Shown here: one piece after another, positions 47,730 to 58,378 of the stretch
Position numbering within the stretch: the stretch's first letter is position 1
How the letters are laid out: every line of letters begins with the position of its first letter
Origin: Pseudoxanthomonas kalamensis DSM 18571
GTDB lineage: Bacteria > Pseudomonadota > Gammaproteobacteria > Xanthomonadales > Xanthomonadaceae
Reading direction: 5' to 3'
Length of the DNA: 64,000 nucleotides
NCBI RefSeq assembly: GCF_010211745.1
Contig: NZ_PDWQ01000004.1
Coordinates: forward strand, 1-64,000
Position numbers and translations under genes: made by a program
Notes under the pieces: generated by a model
Told to the model about the DNA's origin: nothing
What the model saw: only the letters and a program-made list of their open reading frames with translations
The model's database searches: none

Positions 47730-49026
47730 TGATGGAACTCTTCTGACGATCGCTCATCGCGACTTCGCAGAGCTTCATGGCATATCGCCGCTTGGGCTCG
47801 TGGTTCAAGGACTGAGGATCAACTGCCTGCTTCCCGTGGATGCCTTTTGCACCATGGGCGTTCGGCTGACCTATGGTGAAGACTGGAGCCAACGGCTGTG
47901 TCTTTCCAAACGCCTGAAGGCCGCACTCTTGACCATGCTCCCCGCGGCGTCCGTGCTCGCCCCGATGTGGGAGCCTGAACACTGGCAAGCCTTTGGGGAC
48001 GGGCACAGGCACTGGCGGCCGATGTTGACGGCCTGCCCGGAATGCCTGAAGAGTGGATACCACTCAATGCTGTTCCAGATTCCATGGGTAGATCGCTGTC
48101 CATGGCACCGCGTTTCATTGACGACGCAGTGCACCACTTGTTCCAAGCCCTTGTGGCAAAGCATTGCACGCGACACCCCTCCCCTCCTGTGTGAGTGTGG
48201 GCATGACCCGGTCAGTGCCGAGGCGATGCTTCATGAGCCGGGCGAGCTCATTGAGCGTCGACGAACATCCTTGACGCGCTACATGGTTTGGGCGCTTGCA
48301 AGCAGGGCCAGAAGGGACGTGTTCGGACTCCGAGATGATCCCAGGGCTTGGGACGTTCTGGGCACGAGGCTTCTCGGCACCCGTCTGGCTTGGCACGAGT
48401 CAGGAACGCCAAACCGCAAAGTTCTCGCGAGGACCTCAACCGTTCATCACCCTGCCCCGCTTCCCAGTGGCGAGTGCCACGAGGACCTGGCGCGAATCGC
48501 ATCGGAAACCAGCCAGGCGAAAGACTTCTTTCTGGAACTCCCTGTCTCAGTCGAGAAGTCTATGAGGCGTGTATCTGCTTCGATCGCCTCAAAGTTCCCG
48601 CCTGACACCTTCACTGAACGAGAACGCGTCTTCTTGGGGATCACCACTGGTTCGGCTACCCCTGCCGAACGGCAGCCCCGTCCATCCGTCATTCTCTTGG
48701 CCGCATATCGGGTCAAAGACAGGTTGTTCTTCGACGGACGGATACTGTCCAAATCCGTGCAGGCGGTGCTTCAGGAAATATGTCTGGCCTTGGCCGAACA
48801 GCCCGGGGACCAAAGCCGCATCGGCGGATATCTTCGTGCTTACGAGCGCATCCTGTCTCGCGGGTATGCCGGCGCGGCTTACCACGCGCTATCCAAGCTC
48901 GCATCCCCGAGCAGTCCAAGCACGGCCGCGTTCTGGAGACCGGTTGTTATGGTCCGGCGGCGAAAACAGACAAGTAGGCTGACCATCCTGTGGTTACGAG
49001 ACCGGCCGCCAACGACGGACACATGA
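47719..49026 (+). CDS. tniQ: TniQ/TnsD-family target-selection protein
   Basis: 435 aa. The TniQ domain includes the zinc-finger pattern ACPECLKSGYH (C106, C109), CPWHRVSL (C127, H130), CTTCSKPLW (C138, C141) and a further LLCECG. An HTH-rich C-terminal half follows. The start at 47719 is chosen for GGAG 7 nt upstream; it overlaps tnsC by 11 nt. In Tn7-type elements TniQ/TnsD recognises the insertion site. With no CRISPR components around, this one probably binds DNA directly. At 435 aa it is between short TniQ and full TnsD. Confidence 0.88.
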   Translation: MIPSDGTLLTIAHRDFAELHGISPLGLVVQGLRINCLLPVDAFCTMGVRLTYGEDWSQRLCLSKRLKAALLTMLPAASVLAPMWEPEHWQAFGDGHRHWRPMLTACPECLKSGYHSMLFQIPWVDRCPWHRVSLTTQCTTCSKPLWQSIARDTPPLLCECGHDPVSAEAMLHEPGELIERRRTSLTRYMVWALASRARRDVFGLRDDPRAWDVLGTRLLGTRLAWHESGTPNRKVLARTSTVHHPAPLPSGECHEDLARIASETSQAKDFFLELPVSVEKSMRRVSASIASKFPPDTFTERERVFLGITTGSATPAERQPRPSVILLAAYRVKDRLFFDGRILSKSVQAVLQEICLALAEQPGDQSRIGGYLRAYERILSRGYAGAAYHALSKLASPSSPSTAAFWRPVVMVRRRKQTSRLTILWLRDRPPTTDT

Positions 49027-49085
49027 AAGCCACTGGGCACGGAACGCCATTATCCTTAACAATGTGGCTCCCAGCGGGCACAAAA

Positions 49086-49121
49086 GTCTGCGGCTGCTCC
49101 CCATTCCGCAGATTTGTCTGC
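49086..49121 (+). terminator. Hairpin after tniQ; also repeated GCAGA motifs of the right end
   Basis: A 7-bp stem TCTGCGG (49087-49093) / CCGCAGA (49106-49112) is followed by TTTG, so it can act as a weak terminator for the tns operon. The same region carries GCAGA motifs (inverted at 49087 and 49117) like those in the left arm, so transposase binding is an alternative reading. Confidence 0.45.
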
Positions 49122-49186
49122 AGCAGACCCGGTAGGCTAGCGCATGCTCCGTAGAAAAATCATTAGCAAAAACAATTCGTTACAAC

Positions 49187-49210
49187 TCACCGAATTCTCT
49201 ACCGTAAACA
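49187..49210 (-). repeat. Right terminal inverted repeat
   Basis: Read inward on the minus strand it begins TGTTTACGGTAGAGAATTCG and matches the left end at 17 of 23 positions, with the AGAGAATT block identical. Confidence 0.82.
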
Positions 49211-49215
49211 CCTGG
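49211..49215. repeat. Target-site duplication, right copy (CCTGG)
   Basis: Exact repeat of 41585-41589, 41 nt before the copA start codon. Confidence 0.85.
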
Positions 49216-49256
49216 CGATCAGAGTCCGACGCCAGACTGCAGACCGTTCCGGTCGA

Positions 49257-51053
49257 ATGACTTTTCCACCTGGCATCACCCGCAGGCGTTTCGTCACCGG
49301 TATCGGCCTCAGTTTGCTGGCAGCGCGGCTGCATGCCGCATCAAGCTCCGCAACCGCTGTTGCGAACGGCGTGCCCGAACTGTCCGGAACCCATTTCGAA
49401 CTCGGCATCGCCGCACTGCCGGTGACGCTGGGCAATGGTCCCGCCGCCGCGATCGCCGTCAACGGCTCATTGCCGGCGCCGACCTTGCGCTGGCGCGAAG
49501 GCGACACCGTGCATTTGCGGGTGCGCAATCACATCGAACGCGACACCTCGCTGCACTGGCACGGCATCCTGCTGCCGGCGGTGATGGACGGCGTGCCGGG
49601 ACTGAGCTTCCACGGCATCGCGCCCGGCGGTTTCTACGACTACCGTTTCCCGCTGCGCCAATCCGGCACCTACTGGTACCACGCCCACTCCAGCATGCAG
49701 GAAGCCCAGGGCGTATACGGCGCCATCGTGGTCGAACCGCGCGATGGCGAGCGGCATGCCGCCGACCGCGACTACGTGCTGTTGCTGTCCGACTGGAGCG
49801 ACGAGGATCCGCACGCCATCCTGCGCAAGCTCAAGATCCAGGCCGACTACTACAACCGGCAGAAACCGACCGTGGCCGACCTGTTCCGCGATGCCGGTCG
49901 CGACGGTTGGAAGGCGACACTGGCTGACCGCGCGGCCTGGGGCCGGATGCGGATGAACCCCAGCGACCTGGCCGACGTCAGCGGCCTGACCTACACCTAT
50001 CTGGTCAACGGCGTCCCGCCAGACGGCAACTGGACCGGCCTGTTCCGGCGCGGCGAGCGTATCCGCCTGCGCTTCATCAACGGCTCGGCGATGAGCTATT
50101 TCGACGTGCGCATTCCGGGGCTGAAGATGACGGTAATCGCCGCCGATGGGCAACCGGTGCATCCGGTCAGCATCGACGAATTCCGCATCGGCGTGGCCGA
50201 AATCCTGGATGTGCTGGTCGTCCCGGAAGAAGACCAGCCCTATACCGTGTTCGCCCAGGCGATGGATCGCAGCGGCTACGCGCGGGCGACGCTGTCGCCA
50301 CGCCCCGGCTTGCAGGCTCCGGTGCCGGAACCGGATGCGCGCGTGCTGCTGAGCATGGCCGACATGGGGCATGGCGGGCACGACATGGCGGGCATGCAGG
50401 ACCACGCTTCGATGGACCATGCGGCAATGGACCATGCTTCGATGGGGCACGCTTCCATGGATCACGGATCGATGGACCATGCCGACATGGATCACGCAGC
50501 GACGCCCTCCTCCGCGGCATCCGGCAACGGCATGATTTCGCATCCGGTCAGCGAAGCCGGCAATCCTGCCGTGGACATGCAGACGATGAGCCCTAGCCGG
50601 CGCCTGGACGATCCCGGCGTCGGCCTGCGCGACAACGGCCGCCGCGTGCTGACCTATGCCGACCTGCGCAGCGAGTTTCCCGACCCCGACCCGCGCGAGC
50701 CGGGCCGCACGCTGGAACTGCACCTGACCGGCAACATGGAGCGTTATGTCTGGGGCTTCGACGGCATCCCCTTTTCGCGCGCCGATCCGATCTGGCTGAA
50801 TTACGGCGAGCGCGTCCGCATCGTGCTGGTCAACGACACCATGATGGAGCACCCCATCCATCTGCACGGCATGTGGAGCGATCTGGAAAGCGCCGACGGC
50901 CAGTTCCAGTTGCGCAAGCACACGGTCAGCGTACCGCCCGGCAGCATCCGCAGCTTCCGCGTCAGTGCCGACGCGCTGGGGCGCTGGGCCTTCCACTGCC
51001 ACATGCTGCTACACATGGAGCTCGGCATGTTTCGCGAGGTGCGGGTCGAATGA
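49257..51053 (+). CDS. copA: Copper resistance multicopper oxidase CopA
   Basis: 598 aa with a Tat signal (ITRRRFVTGIGLSLLAARLHA). Periplasmic multicopper oxidase that oxidises Cu(I). Copper-ligand motifs: LHWHGILLP, TYWYHAHSSMQ, MEHPIHLHGMW and AFHCHMLLHMELGMF. Residues ~367-418 form a methionine/histidine-rich tract of MDHA-type repeats, expected to bind additional copper. The ribosome site at 49257 is poor. The reading frame stays open upstream into the transposon end, so the native start or leader may have been altered by the insertion. The copB ATG overlaps its stop. Confidence 0.95.
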   Translation: MTFPPGITRRRFVTGIGLSLLAARLHAASSSATAVANGVPELSGTHFELGIAALPVTLGNGPAAAIAVNGSLPAPTLRWREGDTVHLRVRNHIERDTSLHWHGILLPAVMDGVPGLSFHGIAPGGFYDYRFPLRQSGTYWYHAHSSMQEAQGVYGAIVVEPRDGERHAADRDYVLLLSDWSDEDPHAILRKLKIQADYYNRQKPTVADLFRDAGRDGWKATLADRAAWGRMRMNPSDLADVSGLTYTYLVNGVPPDGNWTGLFRRGERIRLRFINGSAMSYFDVRIPGLKMTVIAADGQPVHPVSIDEFRIGVAEILDVLVVPEEDQPYTVFAQAMDRSGYARATLSPRPGLQAPVPEPDARVLLSMADMGHGGHDMAGMQDHASMDHAAMDHASMGHASMDHGSMDHADMDHAATPSSAASGNGMISHPVSEAGNPAVDMQTMSPSRRLDDPGVGLRDNGRRVLTYADLRSEFPDPDPREPGRTLELHLTGNMERYVWGFDGIPFSRADPIWLNYGERVRIVLVNDTMMEHPIHLHGMWSDLESADGQFQLRKHTVSVPPGSIRSFRVSADALGRWAFHCHMLLHMELGMFREVRVE

Positions 51054-51895
51054 CGCGCATGCTCGCCCCCGCCCTGCTCTGCTGGATGGCTTCGGCGGCC
51101 GCGCAGCCGCAGGATCACGCCAGCCATCATGGCCATGGCACCGAGCCGAGCGCAGCGGCCGAATCCGCCCCGGAATCGCTGCGCCCGCAATCGGTCACCG
51201 CACCCACGCCTGAACAGCTTGCCGCCGCTTTCCCCGATCTCGGCGGCATGGACATGCGCGAGCATATGCAGGAAGACCCGCTGATCGGCGTGCTGCGGAT
51301 CGACGAACTGGAAACCGGCCAGGCCCACGGACTGGACTGGAACCTGCGCGCCAGCCTCGGCCACGACCTCGACAAACTCCTGCTGCGCAGCGAAGGCAGC
51401 CAGCCGCAGCATGGCGATCGCCACGGCGATGTTGAATTACTTTGGAGCCATGCCACCGGCCCGTGGTGGGACCATGTCGTCGGCCTGCGCAGCGATTTCG
51501 GCGAAGGCCCCTCACGGCAATGGCTGGCGGTCGGGGTCAGCGGCCTGGCGCCGTACTGGTTCGAGGTCGAAGCCACCGCCTACGTCGGTGAATCGGGACG
51601 ACTTGCGGCGCGGCTCGAGGCCGAATACGAGTTGCTGCTGAGCAACCGCCTGATCCTGCAGCCGAAACTGGAAGCCAACCTGTACGGCAAGGACGACCCG
51701 GCCAACCGCATCGGGCACGGATTGAGCGATGCCGAACTGTCGCTTCGCCTTCGCTACGAGTTCAGCCCGCGGTTTGCGCCCTACGCCGGCTACGCCTGGG
51801 AACGCCGTTTCGGCCGCAGTGCCGATTTCGCCGAAGCCGAGGACGGAACGGCCAGCGAACATGGCTGGGTTGCCGGAATCCGCTTCTGGTTCTGA
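51050..51895 (+). CDS. copB: Copper resistance outer-membrane protein CopB
   Basis: 281 aa. A short signal peptide (MLAPALLCWMASAAAQ) is followed by a His-rich segment (DHASHHGHG) and a beta-barrel domain with alternating aromatic strands ending in the C-terminal phenylalanine (GIRFWF) required for outer-membrane insertion. It pairs with CopA in copper sequestration or exclusion. Translationally coupled to copA. Neither copRS nor a copL-like leader gene is found beside it. Confidence 0.94.
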   Translation: MTRMLAPALLCWMASAAAQPQDHASHHGHGTEPSAAAESAPESLRPQSVTAPTPEQLAAAFPDLGGMDMREHMQEDPLIGVLRIDELETGQAHGLDWNLRASLGHDLDKLLLRSEGSQPQHGDRHGDVELLWSHATGPWWDHVVGLRSDFGEGPSRQWLAVGVSGLAPYWFEVEATAYVGESGRLAARLEAEYELLLSNRLILQPKLEANLYGKDDPANRIGHGLSDAELSLRLRYEFSPRFAPYAGYAWERRFGRSADFAEAEDGTASEHGWVAGIRFWF

Positions 51896-51971
51896 AACCG
51901 GCGCGCAACCGGTGCGCGCAGCTTGCAAGGGCCGCCCGGCACCGATAGAATGCGCGACCTTTCCCGCACGT

Positions 51972-52047
51972 GGGGCCATAGCTCAGCTGGGAGAGCGCCT
52001 GCATGGCATGCAGGAGGTCGGCGGTTCGATCCCGCCTGGCTCCACCA
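51972..52047 (+). tRNA. tRNA-Ala (GGC)
   Basis: 76 nt. Acceptor GGGGCCA pairs with TGGCTCC before an encoded ACCA end. The anticodon loop ATGGCAT gives GGC. D-arm AGCTCAGCTGGGAGAGC and T-arm GGCGGTTCGATCCCGCC are canonical. Confidence 0.97.
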
Positions 52048-52100
52048 AATCCGGACTCCTAGGCTGGTCCGGGCCGAAGCGCGAAATCCGCTGTATCCGC

Positions 52101-52176
52101 GTCCCCATCGTCTAGAGGCCTAGGACACCACCCTTTCACGGTGGCGACCGGGGTTCGAATCCCCGTGGGGACGCCA
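52101..52176 (+). tRNA. tRNA-Glu (UUC)
   Basis: 76 nt. Acceptor GTCCCCA with TGGGGAC and GCCA end; anticodon loop CTTTCAC gives TTC; T-arm CCGGGGTTCGAATCCCCG. It lies 53 nt after tRNA-Ala and is probably co-transcribed. Confidence 0.97.
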
Positions 52177-52190
52177 CTTTTCCGTTGTCT

Positions 52191-52222
52191 GCAGGGCCGC
52201 CGAAAGGCGGCCCTGCGCTTTT
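52191..52222 (+). terminator. Terminator of the tRNA-Ala/tRNA-Glu unit
   Basis: An 11-bp perfect stem GCAGGGCCGCC / GGCGGCCCTGC with GAAA tetraloop is followed by GCTTTT, 15 nt after tRNA-Glu. Confidence 0.92.
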
Positions 52223-52410
52223 GTGCCTTCGTAGGAATTTTCCTACGCGAATTCACGCGGCATACCGATACCGCCCGAATCGGCGAACACGCATTCTGTC
52301 CCTGCGGCAACGGACTTGCAGCATGCCAGCGCCCCGGGCCAGGGACGGGAGTTCCCCGGGGCATTGGCGCATCTCGAACCATGAGACAGGCAATGCCCAG
52401 GATTGACCCC

Positions 52411-52674
52411 ATGCCGACTTGCCGCGTTCGCTACACGTTCACCACGACGTCGTCCCGCCAGCATGCCGATCCGCCGGGTTTCTGCACCGGCCTGGCCGAG
52501 GAAATCCGGGAGCCGGACGACGCCGGGCAGCCGGGCAGGCTGGTCTCGCGCTACTGGCTGCGCGCCATCGCCGAAGATGGACAGGACATCGCCGAACGCC
52601 TCAACAGCGGCTACTTCCGGATATCGAGCCTCGACCTGATCGGAACCCTGGCCTGGGATACGGTCGAGCCATGA
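52411..52674 (+). CDS. Hypothetical small protein
   Basis: 87 aa from an ATG with AGGA 8 nt upstream (in-frame ATGs at 52381 and 52393 are alternatives). The sequence reads like a compact alpha/beta domain (RVRYTFTTTSSRQ, SRYWLRAIAEDGQDIAERL, SGYFRISSLDLIG). No family is recognised. It is convergent with the DUF1249 gene. Confidence 0.55.
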   Translation: MPTCRVRYTFTTTSSRQHADPPGFCTGLAEEIREPDDAGQPGRLVSRYWLRAIAEDGQDIAERLNSGYFRISSLDLIGTLAWDTVEP

Positions 52675-52732
52675 TCGACGCGCCGGGTTGAGTCGCTCCG
52701 CACAGCGGTGAGCAGTGTCACGGGCACACGAA

Positions 52733-53224
52733 TCAGTAGGCTTCGGCCGTCGCCGCCTGCTCCTGCAACGGATGCAGGGTCGCCACGCCATGTCCCTGTT
52801 CGGCCAGATATTCCAGCCACTTGCCGAGGAAGGTGTTCATCCGCATCCGGTGGCCGATCACCTCGTCCGGCGGCGGGTACAGGCCGATCACGTCCTGCCA
52901 GCGACGGCCGACATAGCAGTGCGTCGCCTCGGCCTGACCGGCGTCGCGGTACAGGCGGATGAAGGCGGACGGATCGGGTTCACCGGTGACAGGGTCGTGC
53001 AACCCGTAGGTCAGCCGCAGTTCCACCGTGTAGCGATGGGTCTCGATCACGTCCAGATACACATCCAGGCCGTCGCCGGTCGAAGACACGTAGCGGCCCG
53101 TCGCAAGCCTGCCCGGCGCGAACAGCCGGTTGAGCCGGGCGCAGTTCTCCGCGTACAGCGCCATCAGCCAGCCGAACCGGCTCAGCCTGGGAATGCGCGC
53201 AACGCTGGAAGCGGTGTGGGCCAT
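52733..53224 (-). CDS. DUF1249 family protein (YqiB-like)
   Basis: 163 aa. It matches the DUF1249/YqiB family by length and pattern: an N-terminal LMALYAENCARLNRLF, then DVYLDVIETHRYTVELRLTY, a segment for ATHCYVGR and a C-terminal LGKWLEYLAEQGH. The role of the family is unknown. No partner gene is adjacent. Confidence 0.85.
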   Translation of the reverse strand: MAHTASSVARIPRLSRFGWLMALYAENCARLNRLFAPGRLATGRYVSSTGDGLDVYLDVIETHRYTVELRLTYGLHDPVTGEPDPSAFIRLYRDAGQAEATHCYVGRRWQDVIGLYPPPDEVIGHRMRMNTFLGKWLEYLAEQGHGVATLHPLQEQAATAEAY

Positions 53225-53339
53225 GGCTCGATCCTACACGCGAAATCCGCCTTGCGGCAGCATTGACGCACGCGCTTCGATTGCCTACCTTGGATGATCT
53301 CGGCAGGGTCGATCGACCCTTCGCCCGCCCGCTCCCCTC

Positions 53340-54161
53340 TCAATACATCTCGCGCTGCAGGCCGAGCGTGGTCATCACCTTGCTGGCGATTTCCTCGATC
53401 GAGGTATGCGTCGTGCTCAGGGTCGGAATGCGCTCGGCCTTGAACATCGCTTCGGCCACGGCGACTTCGCGCCGGCAGGTGTCGAGCTGCGCGTAGCGGG
53501 AATTCGGACGCCGCTCCTGGCGGATCTGGTGCAGCCGTTCCGGATCGATGGTCAGGCCGAACAGCTTGCGCCGGTATGGCCGCAGGCGCGGCGGCAGACG
53601 GTCGGTTTCCAGGTCCTCGTCGGTCAGCGGGTAGTTAGCCGCGCGGATGCCGTAATGCAGCGCCAGGTACACGCAGGTCGGCGTCTTGCCGGCGCGCGAC
53701 ACCGCGACCAGGATCAGGTCGGCCTCGTCGTAATTGACCGCGATGCCGTCGTCGTGGCTCAGGGCGAAGTTCATCGCGTTGATACGACGATGGTAGGTAT
53801 CGAAATTGACCATGCCGTGGGCCTGGCCGACCCGCGAATGCCGCGGTGCCCCCAATTCGTTCTCCATCGGCCCGATGAACGGGGCGAACACGTCCAGGGT
53901 CAGTGCACCGCTGTCGGCGACGGTGGCGGCGATGACCGGGTCGACGATGGAGTGGAACACGATCGGCCGGGCCTGGTGCTGCTCGCCGGCCTCGCGGATG
54001 CGGCGGACCGCCTCTTCGGCCGCGGCGGGGCTGTCCACGAAGGCGATACGGCCGGTAACGAAGCTGAATCCCGTGAACTGGGTAAGCATGCTGTGGCCGA
54101 TGGTTTCAACGGTGATACCGGTGCCATCGGAGACGTAGAACACCGGACGGATGCTGGACAT
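53340..54161 (-). CDS. ppsR: PEP synthetase regulatory protein (kinase/pyrophosphorylase)
   Basis: 273 aa. Bifunctional enzyme that inactivates PEP synthase by ADP-dependent threonine phosphorylation and reactivates it by Pi-dependent dephosphorylation. Typical features are [20 protein letters not shown] at the N-terminus and the P-loop [16 protein letters not shown] (~155). Divergent from ppsA with a 144-nt shared promoter region, the conserved arrangement. Confidence 0.95.
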   Translation of the reverse strand: MSSIRPVFYVSDGTGITVETIGHSMLTQFTGFSFVTGRIAFVDSPAAAEEAVRRIREAGEQHQARPIVFHSIVDPVIAATVADSGALTLDVFAPFIGPMENELGAPRHSRVGQAHGMVNFDTYHRRINAMNFALSHDDGIAVNYDEADLILVAVSRAGKTPTCVYLALHYGIRAANYPLTDEDLETDRLPPRLRPYRRKLFGLTIDPERLHQIRQERRPNSRYAQLDTCRREVAVAEAMFKAERIPTLSTTHTSIEEIASKVMTTLGLQREMY

Positions 54162-54305
54162 GCGGAAACTACCTCGGGATCAACACGAAAAAGCCGGGCA
54201 AGACAAGCTTGTCTGCAATTGGTATGCGCTGCATCATAGCGCCCTTCCCCACGGACGCGGCCCCGATCGCCGGCTTTGCGGCGCTGAAGGCCTTTGGAGC
54301 TTGGC

Positions 54306-56675
<2,370 letters not shown>

Positions 56676-56720
56676 TCGAATTTGTTCATGCCGCAATTGC
56701 TAGACTGATTTCCGGCATCG

Positions 56721-56751
56721 GAAGCCCCGCTCCTCGCGGGGCTTCCTGTTT
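56721..56751 (+). terminator. Terminator of ppsA
   Basis: A 10-bp perfect stem GAAGCCCCGC / GCGGGGCTTC with TCCTC loop, then CCTGTTT, 46 nt past the ppsA stop. Confidence 0.85.
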
Positions 56752-56786
56752 CCGGAGACTGGAATCCCTCACCTATGGAGGATCGA

Positions 56787-57722
56787 ATGGCTGACTGGTG
56801 GCATCTTGCACAGGAAAAGGGCTGGATCGATCTGGCGCTGTCGATAGGCCTGCGCATCTTGCTGGCGCTGCTGGTCCTGTATGTCGGCAACCGCCTCGCC
56901 CGCTGGGTGGTCGGACTGGCGCTGAAGGCGATGGCCCGCGCCGAAATGGAGGAGGCTTCCCGGCAATTCATCAGCCGCACGATTTATGTCGCCCTGCTGG
57001 TGGTGCTGATCCTGGGTATCCTGCAAGTGGCTTTCGGCGTGCAGGCGAACTCGCTGATCGCGGTGCTGGGCGCTGCCGGCCTCGCCGTCGGCCTGGCGAT
57101 GAAGGATTCGCTTTCGAACGTCGCTTCCGGCCTGATGCTGGTTTCCCTGAAGCCGTTCCGGGTCGGCGACATCGTCACCATCGCCGGCGAAACCGGCAAG
57201 GTCGAGACGGTCAGCATGTTCCAGACCCGGTTGCGCGGCGCCGACAACCAGACCATCGTTCTGCCCAACAGCCTGATCACCGCCGATTCGATCATCAACC
57301 TGACGCCGGATTCCCGTCGCCGGATCGAATTGGTCGTCGGCATCAGCTACGACGCCAGCATCGAAGTGGCGCGTGCGGAAGCGCTGAAAATCATGCAGTC
57401 CGACCCGCGCGTGCTGGCCGATCCGGCCGCCGACGTGCTGGTCTACGAACTGGCCGACAACAGCGTCAACCTCGGCATCCGCTGCCACGTCGGCAACGAC
57501 GATTATTTCGTCACCAAGTGCGAGCTGACCGAGCGGATCAAGCTGGCCTTCGACGCCGCCGGTATCGGTATCCCGTTCCCGCAGCGCGACGTGCACATGT
57601 ACCACCATCGCGCACCCACAACCGCAACCGCAACCGCAACCGGGAGTGTGGCGGAGACGACGGCGAACGAAGGCATCTCGCTGGATTCCAGCCAGCACCA
57701 ACCGTCGACCGACCCGGAATAG
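56787..57722 (+). CDS. Small-conductance mechanosensitive channel (MscS family)
   Basis: 311 aa. Three membrane helices; TM3 contains the pore pattern VLGAAGLAVGLAMKDSLSNVASG, followed by the beta domain (FRVGDIVTIAG) and the cytoplasmic alpha/beta vestibule. It opens under membrane tension to release solutes. The start at 56787 follows GGAGG by 5 nt; a nearby ATG at 56775 overlaps that site. The C-terminal ~40 residues past the family core are low complexity and encoded partly by a CAACCG repeat. Confidence 0.92.
   Translation: MADWWHLAQEKGWIDLALSIGLRILLALLVLYVGNRLARWVVGLALKAMARAEMEEASRQFISRTIYVALLVVLILGILQVAFGVQANSLIAVLGAAGLAVGLAMKDSLSNVASGLMLVSLKPFRVGDIVTIAGETGKVETVSMFQTRLRGADNQTIVLPNSLITADSIINLTPDSRRRIELVVGISYDASIEVARAEALKIMQSDPRVLADPAADVLVYELADNSVNLGIRCHVGNDDYFVTKCELTERIKLAFDAAGIGIPFPQRDVHMYHHRAPTTATATATGSVAETTANEGISLDSSQHQPSTDPE
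57619..57642 (+). repeat. Hexanucleotide microsatellite (CAACCG)x4
   Basis: Four perfect tandem CAACCG units in the 3' part of the mscS-like gene encode alternating Thr-Ala. Changes in copy number would keep the frame and only alter the tail length. Confidence 0.9.
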
Positions 57723-57731
57723 CCGGCGGCC

Positions 57732-58301
57732 TCAGCTCCCGGCCAGTTCGCCCATGAAACGGCGATAGTGGCGAAGCTCGTCGATCGAGTCGTGCACGTC
57801 GCTCAGCGCGGTATGCGCGGACTGCTTGCTGACACCTTCCAGCACCTTCGGCGCCCAACGCCGGGCCAGTTCCTTCAGCGTGCTGACGTCGAGATTGCGG
57901 TAATGGAAGTACTTCTCCAGCCGCGGCATCAAGCGGTGCAGGAAGCGCCGGTCCTGGCAGATCGAATTGCCGCACATCGGCGAAGCGTTGGCCGGCAACC
58001 ATTCGGCCAGGAAGGCCACGGTCCGCGCCTCGGCCTCGGCCATTCCGACCTGGCTGTCCAGCACTCGCTGCCACAGCCCCGAGCGCTGGTGCTGGTTCTG
58101 GTTCCAGCTATCCATCGCCTCCAGCACCGCCAGCGGATGGGCGATGGCGAATTCCGGACCTTCGGCCAGCACGTTCAACTGCGAATCGGTGACCACAGTG
58201 GCGATCTCGATGATCGAGTCCGCCGTGGTATCCAGGCCGGTCATCTCCAGATCGATCCAGATCAGCCGGCCGCCGCCGTTCGCCGTCCCGATTTGTGCCA
58301 T
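57732..58301 (-). CDS. orn: Oligoribonuclease
   Basis: 189 aa. DEDD-family 3'-5' exonuclease that degrades 2-5 nt RNAs, including pGpG from cyclic-di-GMP turnover. Exo I motif is [12 protein letters not shown], Exo III is [14 protein letters not shown] with the catalytic His and Asp. Converges on the MscS gene. Confidence 0.97.
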   Translation of the reverse strand: MAQIGTANGGGRLIWIDLEMTGLDTTADSIIEIATVVTDSQLNVLAEGPEFAIAHPLAVLEAMDSWNQNQHQRSGLWQRVLDSQVGMAEAEARTVAFLAEWLPANASPMCGNSICQDRRFLHRLMPRLEKYFHYRNLDVSTLKELARRWAPKVLEGVSKQSAHTALSDVHDSIDELRHYRRFMGELAGS

Positions 58302-58378
58302 ACGCTCGCGCCCGGTGGTCGAAAACGAGCATCATAGCGCAGCCGCCTTCCCCACCCATCGCCTGCCAGGCACCGCCC

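Larger units (their letters stand above)
41590..49210. mobile_element. Tn7-like (TnsABC-TniQ) transposon, 7,621 bp
   Basis: Both ends begin TGTT and share 17 of the first 23 positions (consensus TGTTNANNGNAGAGAATT); the element is flanked by perfect CCTGG direct repeats. Inside, tnsA-like, tnsB, tnsC and tniQ run towards the right end with overlapping junctions. A small DNA-binding protein gene, and a divergent pair (unknown gene plus a broken kfrA-like gene), fill the left half with one possible mini-gene. No resolvase, CRISPR array, cas gene or obvious resistance cargo is present. GC content is visibly lower than in the host DNA. Conserved ends plus duplication suggest a fairly recent insertion. 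Confidence 0.9.

Noticed and set aside
41260-49184. Alternative transposon ends TGTTGTGATTTGTT (41260) and TGTAACGAATTGTT (minus strand from 49184)
   Set aside because: The flanking 5-mers differ (TCTTA and ACTCA) and the match is shorter than for the chosen ends, which have an exact CCTGG duplication.
41590-49210. CRISPR-associated transposon (CAST)
   Set aside because: No repeat-spacer array and no Cas5/6/7/8 or Cas12k-like gene is present between or near the ends.
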